A DNA stretch of 64,000 nt. Origin: Lentimicrobiaceae bacterium. GTDB lineage: Bacteria > Bacteroidota > Bacteroidia > Bacteroidales > JALOCA01. The stretch covers positions 1 through 64,000 of the forward strand of contig JALOCA010000008.1 of the NCBI GenBank assembly GCA_023227965.1, given 5' to 3'. Both the position numbers and the translations under genes were made by a program. The notes beneath the pieces were generated by a model, which did not search any database, had not been told where the DNA came from, and worked only from the letters and a program-made list of their open reading frames with translations. Of this stretch, positions 34,543 to 42,658 are shown one piece after another. Positions within the stretch are counted from its first letter, which is position 1. Every line of letters begins with the position of its first letter.

Positions 34543-35070
34543 TTATTTCACAGGTAGGGTTTCAGCAAAAATCACCTCATTAATTATTTGCCGGAAAGTT
34601 TCTTCGGATAAAGCGCCCTGATTCATTTGAGGTTTACTGTTTGCGGGGCAAAAAAGTATCGAAGGAATGCTTTGAATACCAAATGCTACGGTAAGTTCAC
34701 GTTCTTTATCAGTATTGATTTTATAAAAAATAATTTTCCCGTCGTACTCTTTGGCTAACTTTCCAATAATTGGGGCAATTCTTTTACAGGGACCACACCA
34801 ATCTGCATAAAAATCTATGATACACGGTAGTTTGCCTTCATATTTCCAAGTCTGTGGGTTCTTTTCATAGTTGTATACTTGTTTCAGAAACATGGCTTTG
34901 GTCATGGTTATAGGTTTTCCTCCACCACTATTTTCCGACAGTTCTGTTATTGCTTCTTTACTTGCATTTTCGTTTACTTCTTTTTTCCCGGTAGCGGAAC
35001 AGGATACTATCATTGTTACAATAAATGTGATTCCAAGGCTTTTTTTGATCGTTGTTTTAAATTTAATCAT
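34543..35070 (-). CDS. Thioredoxin-fold lipoprotein
   Basis: 175 residues. Signal peptide with lipobox IVSC (Cys24) anchors it outside the cytoplasm, a 35-residue linker follows, then a thioredoxin domain with WCGPC at 91-95 and cis-Pro in IQSIPSILF. It would act on disulfides in the periplasm, for example reducing apocytochrome c or surface proteins. Paralogue of the soluble thioredoxin immediately downstream. Confidence 0.85.
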   Translation of the reverse strand: MIKFKTTIKKSLGITFIVTMIVSCSATGKKEVNENASKEAITELSENSGGGKPITMTKAMFLKQVYNYEKNPQTWKYEGKLPCIIDFYADWCGPCKRIAPIIGKLAKEYDGKIIFYKINTDKERELTVAFGIQSIPSILFCPANSKPQMNQGALSEETFRQIINEVIFAETLPVK

Positions 35071-35211
35071 AAGAATTTCTGTTGATTATAATTATTATAT
35101 ATAAAAAGATACATATGAATATTGATTTTCCAAATACCATGCCACAAAATAGTGCTGACAGGTTGTCACTTGCCGGTGTCTTTCAATAACAATAAGAAAA
35201 AAGGTTAATAA

Positions 35212-35239
35212 AAAAGCTGCCTGTACAGGCAGCTTTTTT
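35212..35239 (-). terminator. Terminator after the OmpA gene
   Basis: Perfect stem AAAAGCTGCCTG / CAGGCAGCTTTT with T runs on both strands. It lies 20 bp past the stop of the minus-strand OmpA gene and could also stop plus-strand transcription. Confidence 0.8.
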
Positions 35240-35259
35240 AGATGTAAAATAGAACGAGT

Positions 35260-36687
35260 TTAGTAATTAGTTACCAATTCTACTCTACGGTTTTTAGCAC
35301 GACCATCACGGGTTTTGTTATCTGCAACAGGTTTTGTTTCTCCATACCCCTGAGAGGTGAGACGGCTTTTATCTATTCCCTTATCAACAAGATATTTAAC
35401 AACAATATTGGTGCGTTTTTGCGAAAGTTTCATATTCATTTCATCCTTACCCACATTATCGGTATGACCTTCTACGGTGATTTTAAGGTTAGGATTGTTT
35501 TTCAAGATAGTAACAAGTTCGTTTAACTTCATTTTGGATTCCTTTTTCAGGATGTTTTTACCGGTATCGAAATACACACTCTTAGCAATGCTGAGGATAG
35601 CTTCTTTTTCCTTCTTGGTTATTTCAGGGCAACCTTTGTTAGCCACTGTTCCGGCTACGTCGGGGCACTGGTCATCTTTGTCGGCTATGCCATCGCCGTC
35701 AGTATCGGGACAACCATTAAATTTAGCTAAGCCTTTTACATCGGGGCATTGGTCGTCTTTATCGGTAATGCCGTCGCCATCACGGTCAGGGCAGCCCTGT
35801 AAAGTTGCCACTCCTTTTACGTCGGGGCATTTATCATCTTTATCAGCAACGCCGTCGCCATCACGGTCGGGACAACCTTTCAGAGTAGCCAAGCCTTTTT
35901 CATCGGGGCATTGGTCATCATTATCGGCAATACCATCGCCGTCACGGTCGGGGCAGCCTTGTAAAGTCGCCAGTCCTTTTACATCAGGACATTTATCATC
36001 TTTATCAGCAATGCCATCGCCATCACGGTCGGGACAGCCCTGAAGGGCTTCAACACCGGCAACAGTAGGACATAAGTCTTTTATATCGGCAATACCATCA
36101 CCGTCGAGGTCGCTTTTTCCACCGAAACGGAATTTAATTCCCCCTGCATAGTGGAAATAATCTTTCCGATCGAACATCATATCGTAAGTACCTTGGAAAA
36201 ATACTCCTACATATTTAGCAAGCCAAATATTGAAACCAATACCAGCATGGTGTTGATAATAAAATATTTCATTCATATTTGTACCACCTATTCCTAAAGT
36301 AATGTACGGGTCAAACCATGATTTTTCATTTAAAATATAACCATTTGCAAATTTGTATTGCAAATTAGCATCTAATTTCCAGAATGTTTCGGTAGTAAGA
36401 GGTTGTCCAATAAGTTTCATTTTATTTTTGTCTAATCCATTCCAGTTGAATGCGGCTTCTACATTGAAACTTTTACACAAATACCTTGATAATGAAAAAT
36501 AACCAGGAATGTTATTACCCTGCCAATTAGCGTATTTAAGCTGGTCGGCAAATTTGAGATCCGGGGCATTATAATCAGCCCAATTAAAACCAAAGCCTAG
36601 CCCCCAGGGATTTTCCTTGTTTTGGGCTTTTGTAACACTTACCATTGCGAAAAGCAAGATGGCAATAAAGAGTAATGATTTTTTCAT
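35260..36687 (-). CDS. OmpA family protein with thrombospondin type-3 repeats
   Basis: 475 residues: signal peptide about 1-21, N-terminal beta-barrel about 22-190 (outer membrane), six 27-residue thrombospondin type-3 repeats (193-354) rich in DxDGDG calcium sites and paired Cys, and a C-terminal OmpA domain (about 360-475) with GHTDNVG and the Arg of NRRVELV that bind peptidoglycan diaminopimelate. It links the outer membrane to the cell wall. Very common in Bacteroidota and often abundant. Confidence 0.93.
   Translation of the reverse strand: MKKSLLFIAILLFAMVSVTKAQNKENPWGLGFGFNWADYNAPDLKFADQLKYANWQGNNIPGYFSLSRYLCKSFNVEAAFNWNGLDKNKMKLIGQPLTTETFWKLDANLQYKFANGYILNEKSWFDPYITLGIGGTNMNEIFYYQHHAGIGFNIWLAKYVGVFFQGTYDMMFDRKDYFHYAGGIKFRFGGKSDLDGDGIADIKDLCPTVAGVEALQGCPDRDGDGIADKDDKCPDVKGLATLQGCPDRDGDGIADNDDQCPDEKGLATLKGCPDRDGDGVADKDDKCPDVKGVATLQGCPDRDGDGITDKDDQCPDVKGLAKFNGCPDTDGDGIADKDDQCPDVAGTVANKGCPEITKKEKEAILSIAKSVYFDTGKNILKKESKMKLNELVTILKNNPNLKITVEGHTDNVGKDEMNMKLSQKRTNIVVKYLVDKGIDKSRLTSQGYGETKPVADNKTRDGRAKNRRVELVTNY
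35626..36111 (-). repeat. Six 81-bp tandem coding repeats (TSP type-3)
   Basis: Each unit encodes D-x-DGDGIADKDD-x-CPDVKG-x-x-x-x-x-GCP with small substitutions. At DNA level the units are similar enough to allow slippage changes in copy number. They form the rigid calcium-binding linker between barrel and peptidoglycan domain. Confidence 0.85.
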
Positions 36688-36860
36688 ATCCTTTGCTATT
36701 AGTTAATAATTAAAATAGTTGCTGTAAAATTAATCAATTTTATTAAAAACAAAAAATATTTACAGATTGTTCGGAAAAATAAATAAAACTTTCTCTTTTT
36801 TAAAAGGTGTTTGTCTGGATTGCTTAAAAAGAATGGTTAAATGATAAAAATTGCATCATT

Positions 36861-39002
36861 TTATTCTATAAATAGTTTCTCAACATATTTATTTTCATTG
36901 GATTTTATTATAATAAAATATAGTCCATCTTTAATTGCAGGTAATTGCACACAAATGGCATTCCCCGGAGGTGAAAAAAGATTTTTTTGGGAAAACACCA
37001 AAATCCCGGTTGGATTAATAATTTCGATATCTGCAATTCCTTTTGCATATTCAGGAAGCTGGATATTTAACGTACTTTGTACCGGGTTAGGATATATTTT
37101 AACACGAGTATAGATGGGTTTATTAAAAATATTACCCACAGAACTGCTTTCATAATATGCATCAAAACCCCCGGCGACGTTACTATTATCGGTAAAAAAG
37201 GAAATAAACATTTTACCACTGGGCGATTCTACCGGAAAAGGAAGACTATCGCCAGATAAAGTAGCAAGCAATTGGTTATTTGATAGATCAAAAACCTTTA
37301 CTACATCTTTTACAGGTTCTGTATCAAAAAAAGTAAAATACAAGGTTGTTCTGGCAGCATTGGCGGGTTGAATTTTCCATCGGCATAATGTGCCGTTCAT
37401 GTAGTTTTTATTCCCGCTTCCATCATAAAATTCTCCGGACGGCTCGGTTAGTGTGGTAATCCCGCTACAATATTCCGGGAAATTGGAAGTGTACTGGGCA
37501 AGGAATCCAGCCCCCTGATTTTCATTATTGGAAGTAAAAGTGATAAACATTTTGTTGCCCGAAGAAACTAATTGCGGAGGCAGGGTATTTCCCGAAAAAG
37601 TACCTAATATTGGAGCGTTGACATCTGCGCCATCGTAAACATTTACAATATCGTGATTAAGTTCTGTATCAAAATAACTGAAACTTAAATTTATAGAAGT
37701 AACAGAGTCTAATTGTGGATCATTAGGTGCAATGAGCCAGCTACAGGAAGCTCCGGGCTGGTAATTTTTTTCACCGCTACCATCAGCAAGCGAGCCTTCG
37801 GTGGCTTCCATGATGGAAACTCTGTTACAGTATGAAGGATAAACATAATTTACAGTATCAGGATAACAGTTAATGATAAGTTCCTGAAGTAGATTAAAAT
37901 TATTTCCACCGGGTGTGAGGTTGTCAGTATAAAAATACCCGTCGTACGAGCCGCTCCATCCCCAGTTAAAATGGTAATAATCATCCCCCTGGTAGCCATC
38001 GCAAATAAAAGCATGTCCCATAATGTATGAATAATCCGACCATCCGGCATAGTACATAGGTATTTTTTTGTCGAGATGGGTTATCAGCAGGCTGTCCCAG
38101 TTAAGGTTGGTGCTATCGCGAAAGACATACTGTGTTTGTGGAGAATATTTAAAATAAGTACGCAATGAATAGGCTGCTTTATGGTTCCACATTCCTGAGC
38201 CGTCGGGACCATAGTCCATGTCAACGGAAACTCCGAGATGAAATAATAATGTTGCTATGGCATCGTTGCGACTACTGATGGAATTCAACATTTGGTTCCA
38301 TTGATAAGTTGTGGCACCAAAATCGGCAGAAATAGTCCCGTAATCAGGATGCTGGTATATATAAGAGCCTATGCCCGTTTCGGGCCACCGGAAATAATAC
38401 ATCAACTGCCCCATAGCTGTTGCCACACAACCGGCATAGGCATGACCATCAGGACCAGCAGCATCATCAGGGCACAAACCATTGTAAGGAGCATCCTGGT
38501 TCCATTGCGATGTAAGCAAAGGTTCAACCGATTTTCCAGAAAATAGTTGCAGGTCTTTGCCGTCAAGCAAATGTTGCCATTCATTTTGATAATCATCTGA
38601 TTTAAAACTATTATTCTTTACTGCAAAAGCAATTTGCCGTTTATAAAAATCCATCCATGCAGAAAAACTTGCCGGCTGCTTTGTTTCTTCATATTTTCCA
38701 TTAAAAGAATAAGCAAGTACCGGAGGTAATTCATCATAGGCTGCAACAGTAACAAAGCCTCCCGCTGAAATATTAAACACATAATAACAAACGGTTTGTT
38801 CGGAAAATATGGTAAAGTTTCCGGTTGTTTGCAACGATTCTGCCGGAACATTACGGTATTGCGAAGCCCGTTCGTAATAAAAGTTTATAGCAACCTTTGA
38901 GGCTTCTTCGGGCGTTACCTGTTTTGAAAAAGTGAGCAGGGGCAGAAGGAAAAAGGTTAAGATTGAAACTAAGATTAGGGTTGAGTGTAATAGTTTTTTC
39001 AT
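36861..39002 (-). CDS. Secreted C10 (streptopain-like) protease with CUB domains and T9SS tail
   Basis: 713 residues from ATG 39002 (MKKLLHSTL); the in-frame extension upstream encodes a decayed DUF1801 remnant. Signal peptide about 1-25, inhibitory propeptide to about 160, C10 catalytic domain about 165-400 with nucleophile Cys in AGCVATAMGQ and His in GHAFICDGY. Two CUB-like beta domains (about 405-520 and 525-630) follow, then a C-terminal type A sorting domain (YPNPVQSTLNIQ ... GLYFIIIKS). It is exported by the Por/type IX system and probably surface-attached or released to digest protein. Confidence 0.9.
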   Translation of the reverse strand: MKKLLHSTLILVSILTFFLLPLLTFSKQVTPEEASKVAINFYYERASQYRNVPAESLQTTGNFTIFSEQTVCYYVFNISAGGFVTVAAYDELPPVLAYSFNGKYEETKQPASFSAWMDFYKRQIAFAVKNNSFKSDDYQNEWQHLLDGKDLQLFSGKSVEPLLTSQWNQDAPYNGLCPDDAAGPDGHAYAGCVATAMGQLMYYFRWPETGIGSYIYQHPDYGTISADFGATTYQWNQMLNSISSRNDAIATLLFHLGVSVDMDYGPDGSGMWNHKAAYSLRTYFKYSPQTQYVFRDSTNLNWDSLLITHLDKKIPMYYAGWSDYSYIMGHAFICDGYQGDDYYHFNWGWSGSYDGYFYTDNLTPGGNNFNLLQELIINCYPDTVNYVYPSYCNRVSIMEATEGSLADGSGEKNYQPGASCSWLIAPNDPQLDSVTSINLSFSYFDTELNHDIVNVYDGADVNAPILGTFSGNTLPPQLVSSGNKMFITFTSNNENQGAGFLAQYTSNFPEYCSGITTLTEPSGEFYDGSGNKNYMNGTLCRWKIQPANAARTTLYFTFFDTEPVKDVVKVFDLSNNQLLATLSGDSLPFPVESPSGKMFISFFTDNSNVAGGFDAYYESSSVGNIFNKPIYTRVKIYPNPVQSTLNIQLPEYAKGIADIEIINPTGILVFSQKNLFSPPGNAICVQLPAIKDGLYFIIIKSNENKYVEKLFIE

Positions 39003-39081
39003 AGCATCAAAGATGTTTAATTTCATTTTCAAGCATTGTAAATATTTTGGAAAGACTATCTTTACGTATTTCTTCTTTTTT

Positions 39082-39237
39082 GCACCCCATTTCCAGTTCT
39101 CCTTAATTTTCAGGATGTGCACGATGAATGATTTCGCAAAGTTTTACCAAAATGGGCTGTGCAAATGCCGGTATTTCAGCAATATATTGGTCAATAAGTA
39201 GTAGTGCATCGAAGCGTATAGCAGACTTTATAACCAT
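39082..39237 (-). pseudogene. Decayed DUF1801 (YdhG-like) gene fragment
   Basis: From ATG 39237 the minus strand reads LLLIDQYIAEIPAFAQPILV, KLCEIIHRAHPE and then stops at a frameshift; in the next frame it goes on IKENWKWGA. DUF1801 proteins have just this order (ID-YIA---P---Q-IL, I---HPE, E-WKWG-P). One extra A near 39113 and loss of everything after the WKWGA block make it a pseudogene next to the C10 protease gene. Confidence 0.65.
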
Positions 39238-39279
39238 GTTCGCAAATTTTTGAAGTAAAAATAAAGAAAAAAGAAAGCC

Positions 39280-40164
39280 CTACCTCTTTCCCCTGCAAAA
39301 AACTCCCAAAGGCAATTTTTTTTCGGTATTGTCCGGAATGAACAATTCGCCATATTCCGGATATTTCAGTCCGGGCAAATAAGCATTTACAAGATTGGCT
39401 GCAATCAGAGATGAAAAGCCCATCGAATACAGATTAAGAAGAATAAAAGCATGAGCTGTCTCCAATAATTGACTACAAAGTTGCATCATTTCACCAATCG
39501 AATCTTCCAATACCCATTTTTCACCATCCGGTCCCCTACCGTAAGCCGGTGGGTCCAGAATAATTCCATGATAGGTATTCCCTCTTTTCACTTCACGCCG
39601 AACAAATTTCAACGCATCCTCCACAACCCAACGTATGCCTTCCAATCCACTGGCTTCCATATTTTCACGGCTCCAGGTGATTACCGGTTTCACAGAATCA
39701 ACATGGGTAACAGCCGCTCCCGCAGCCCTTGCTACCAGTGAAGCCCCTCCGGTATAGGCAAATAGATTCAATACACGGGGTTGTGCAACACTCAGAGAAT
39801 GAATGGCATCATAAATATAATCCCAATTTACACTTTGTTCGGGGAAAATGCCGATATGCCGGAAAGCTGTCAATCCCAGGCGCATTTGGATTTGCATATT
39901 TTTGTACCGGTAAGATATAAACCATTGCTCAGGCATGCCTTTTTGTAAATGCCATTCGCCTTTTTCCGGATTATTTTTTTCCTTGATGAAACTGGCATTT
40001 GCCTTTAGTTTCCACTCTGATTCAGGCAAAGATGGTAGCCAGACTGCCTGAGGTTCAGGACGCCGAAGGATATACTTTCCGAAACGTTCTAATTTTTCAA
40101 AATTTCCACTGTCTATCAGTTCGTAATCAGTAAAGTGAAGCGGGTTAAGAAGAAGCATAAGCAA
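39280..40164 (-). CDS. Class I SAM-dependent methyltransferase, RlmI/RlmK-like
   Basis: 294 residues. C-terminal Rossmann methyltransferase with VLNLFAYTGGASLVA (SAM motif I), HVDSVKPVI (motif II) and the catalytic-type ILDPPAYGRGPDGE motif. The N-terminal part is a short beta-rich RNA-binding region without a clear PUA domain. This is the COG1092 layout of enzymes that methylate cytosines in 23S rRNA; the exact site is not evident. Confidence 0.82.
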   Translation of the reverse strand: MLMLLLNPLHFTDYELIDSGNFEKLERFGKYILRRPEPQAVWLPSLPESEWKLKANASFIKEKNNPEKGEWHLQKGMPEQWFISYRYKNMQIQMRLGLTAFRHIGIFPEQSVNWDYIYDAIHSLSVAQPRVLNLFAYTGGASLVARAAGAAVTHVDSVKPVITWSRENMEASGLEGIRWVVEDALKFVRREVKRGNTYHGIILDPPAYGRGPDGEKWVLEDSIGEMMQLCSQLLETAHAFILLNLYSMGFSSLIAANLVNAYLPGLKYPEYGELFIPDNTEKKLPLGVFCRGKR

Positions 40165-40287
40165 TAGTTTACCGAAACAAAGATAAAAGATATTGATAAA
40201 TGTTGGTTTTTATGTTTCACTTAAACCAAAAATCAGGATTTTCAATGTTTAAAATTATCTTTGTCCACTTAATTTAAAACAGATTTA

Positions 40288-41196
40288 TTGAAACTGTCTA
40301 TTATCTGGGTTTACGTACTTGTAATTTTCTCCATGCTCTTCTGGGGGTTGTCTTTTGTTTGGTTTAAAATTGTAAACCCATTTTATAGTCCCATCACCAT
40401 TATCTTTTTAAGACTACTCATTTCCAGTAGCATGTTGTACTTTATTATCCGTATATTTCGTTTCCGGTACAAGGTAAAGCAAAAAGATGTAAAATATTTT
40501 CTCTTGTTGGCATTTTGCCAGCCCTTTTGCTATTTCCTTGGCGAAAGCTATGGATTAACAAAAGTTTCTTCCACCGTTTCTGCGGTTATCATTGCCACCA
40601 TTCCATTGTTTACACCTATTGTGGCGTATTATTTCGTCCACGAAAAATTAAGTTTGTTTCATTTTATCGGAATGATTGTATCCTTTAGCGGAATTATTAT
40701 CATGATTATCAATCCTGATCTTTCCTTTAATGCATCCCCGCAAGGTATATTTTTATTGTTTTTCGCAGTAGCCTCTGCGGTAGCTTTTTCGGCAGTAATC
40801 CGAAAGATAAGTCCCGATTACTCGCCACTTACGATAACATTTTATCAAAATCTGCTTGGATCTGTATATTTTTTACCATTATTTTTCATCTTTGATTATC
40901 AAAATTTTATTTATACGACTCCTTCATGGAATGCCATTGCTGCCCTTTTACAATTAGCAGTTTTTGCTTCTTCTTTGGCTTATCTGTTTTATGTAATCGG
41001 GCTCAATCGTATCGGATTAAATAAAGCTTCATTATACGCTAATTTAATTCCCGTTTTTACGGCGTTCTTTTCTTTTTTTATTCTCGGTGAACAGTTTACA
41101 TTTGCAAAAATACTTGGAATAGCTGTAGTAATTGTAGGAGTTATGATTTCACAGTTAGATAAATTAAATAACCGTTTAAAATTACGAAAGTTATGA
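40288..41196 (+). CDS. DMT superfamily transporter, EamA family
   Basis: 302 residues with ten hydrophobic segments arranged as two EamA repeats (about 8-140 and 150-290). The start is probably TTG 40288; the next Met is inside the first helix. It exports or imports an unknown metabolite. It overlaps the next gene by 4 bp (ATGA), so its substrate may relate to amino-acid or lysine-type metabolism. Confidence 0.82.
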   Translation: MKLSIIWVYVLVIFSMLFWGLSFVWFKIVNPFYSPITIIFLRLLISSSMLYFIIRIFRFRYKVKQKDVKYFLLLAFCQPFCYFLGESYGLTKVSSTVSAVIIATIPLFTPIVAYYFVHEKLSLFHFIGMIVSFSGIIIMIINPDLSFNASPQGIFLLFFAVASAVAFSAVIRKISPDYSPLTITFYQNLLGSVYFLPLFFIFDYQNFIYTTPSWNAIAALLQLAVFASSLAYLFYVIGLNRIGLNKASLYANLIPVFTAFFSFFILGEQFTFAKILGIAVVIVGVMISQLDKLNNRLKLRKL

Positions 41197-42329
41197 AAAT
41201 ACTTGTTTTGGGAACCGGATTGGTAGGTGGTCCTATTGCAGCCGACCTTGCCCGCGATACAAATTTTGAGGTTGGAATAGCAGATATTAATCCTGTAAAA
41301 ATGAATATGTTAGGAGAAAAATATCCTGTAAAAACCTACTGTTGCGACCTGAAAAATCCAGATATGGTAAAAGAAATCATAAAAGAATATGATATGGCTG
41401 TAAATGCCGTACCCGGTTTTATGGGTTTTTCTACCCTGAAAGCATTGACTGAAGCAGGGAAAAACGTTGTGGACATAGCATTTTTCCCGGAAGATATGTT
41501 TTTGTTGGATCATCTTGCCAAGGAGAAAAATGTTACAATCGTTTCCGATATGGGTGTTGCTCCGGGGATGAGCCACTTACTGACAGGCTACGGAGCATCC
41601 ATGCTCGATAAAGTAGAAAAAGCCATTATTTACGTTGGTGGGCTTCCCAAAATTCGCCAATGGCCATACGAATACAAGGCTGTTTTTTCTCCTGTTGATG
41701 TTTTGGAAGAATATACCCGCTCGGCACGAGTGATAGAAAACGGGAAGGAAATAATTAAATCTGCTTTGTCTGAAGCTGAATTGATTGACTTTCCCAAAAT
41801 CGGGACACTCGAAGCTTTTGTAAGCGATGGGCTTCGTTCGTTAACAAAAACCATTCCGGCTGATTATATGGTTGAAAAGACCCTGCGTTACAAAGGGCAC
41901 ATCGAACTGATGAAAATATTTCGCGAAAGCGGATTTTTCGATACAAAACCGGTTCAAATTCAAGGTCAATGGGTTTCGCCGCTGGAATTTACCTCCAAGT
42001 TACTTTTTCCTAAATGGAAATTAGAAGAAGGGGAAGAAGACATCACAGTGATGCAGATAATTGTAGAAGGGCAGAAAAATGGGAGAAAACTCCGTTTTAC
42101 ATGGAATCTTTATGACACATACGATAAGGTAACGGAAACACATTCCATGGCACGCACTACAGGTTATGCCGCCACGGCGGCAGTCAGGCTACTTGCATCA
42201 GGATTATACGCACAAAAAGGGGTTTCGGCACCGGAATTTATCGGCAAACATCCCGAATGTGTCCAATATATGCTTGACCGTCTGAAAGAGCGAGGTATTT
42301 GTTACCAGGAAACGAAAGAAGATATTTAG
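41193..42329 (+). CDS. Saccharopine dehydrogenase family protein
   Basis: 378 residues. NAD(P)-binding motif VLGTGLVGGP near residue 5, followed by the Asp-containing strand IADINP. The FPEDMF and SDMGVAPGM blocks and the C-terminal catalytic fold follow the saccharopine reductase/lysine-ketoglutarate reductase-like family. It is translationally coupled to the EamA transporter upstream. The reaction may involve saccharopine or a related imino acid; the sequence alone does not say. Confidence 0.82.
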   Translation: MKILVLGTGLVGGPIAADLARDTNFEVGIADINPVKMNMLGEKYPVKTYCCDLKNPDMVKEIIKEYDMAVNAVPGFMGFSTLKALTEAGKNVVDIAFFPEDMFLLDHLAKEKNVTIVSDMGVAPGMSHLLTGYGASMLDKVEKAIIYVGGLPKIRQWPYEYKAVFSPVDVLEEYTRSARVIENGKEIIKSALSEAELIDFPKIGTLEAFVSDGLRSLTKTIPADYMVEKTLRYKGHIELMKIFRESGFFDTKPVQIQGQWVSPLEFTSKLLFPKWKLEEGEEDITVMQIIVEGQKNGRKLRFTWNLYDTYDKVTETHSMARTTGYAATAAVRLLASGLYAQKGVSAPEFIGKHPECVQYMLDRLKERGICYQETKEDI

Positions 42330-42346
42330 CAAAGATTAAAAATATC

Positions 42347-42375
42347 TTGCTTTACGGAAAAAATTTATATTTTTG
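42347..42375 (+). promoter_or_regulatory. Promoter of tRNA-Met
   Basis: TTG (42347-42349), 18 bp, TATTTTTG (42368-42375), 16 bp before the tRNA. Confidence 0.6.
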
Positions 42376-42391
42376 CACCCTCAAAAAATGC

Positions 42392-42465
42392 GGCGTGGTA
42401 GCTCAGATGGTTAGAGCGTCGGATTCATAACCCGGAGGTCACGAGTTCAACTCTCGTCCACGCTA
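42392..42465 (+). tRNA. tRNA-Met (CAT)
   Basis: 74 nt. Acceptor GGCGTGG pairs with CCACGCT (one G-T), D loop AGATGGTTA, anticodon CAT in TTCATAA, T loop GTTCAACTC. CCA not encoded. The first pair G-T is present and not a C-A mismatch, so it is an elongator-type tRNA; a lysidine-modified Ile tRNA cannot be excluded by eye. Confidence 0.9.
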
Positions 42466-42478
42466 CTTCGTTGAAAAT

Positions 42479-42503
42479 GCCTGGTTTTTACCGGGCTTTT
42501 TTA
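42479..42503 (+). terminator. Terminator after tRNA-Met
   Basis: GCCTGG TTTTTA CCGGGC followed by TTTTTT, 14 bp past the tRNA. Confidence 0.75.
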
Positions 42504-42658
42504 TTTATAATCATTTAATATTTTATTCAGTATCCACAGCAACAGGAAAAATCTATCCAGATTGGGTTTTGTAAGTTTTTTGGATTTCTTAAACATTCCC
42601 CCTGCCCTTTTTGTTATATTCCGCAGAATAAAGTCAATAACCTTTTATAGTTTGTATT

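Noticed and set aside
35477..36043. Plus-strand open frame with a repeated Ser-Gly-Gln-Pro pattern opposite the OmpA gene
   Set aside because: It is the reverse complement of the 81-bp thrombospondin type-3 repeats. The pattern follows from the coding repeat on the other strand and there is no start signal.
35626..36111. Possible CRISPR-like array because of regularly spaced repeats
   Set aside because: Period is 81 bp with no unique spacers and the repeats encode Asp-rich protein in frame. They are coding repeats of OmpA.
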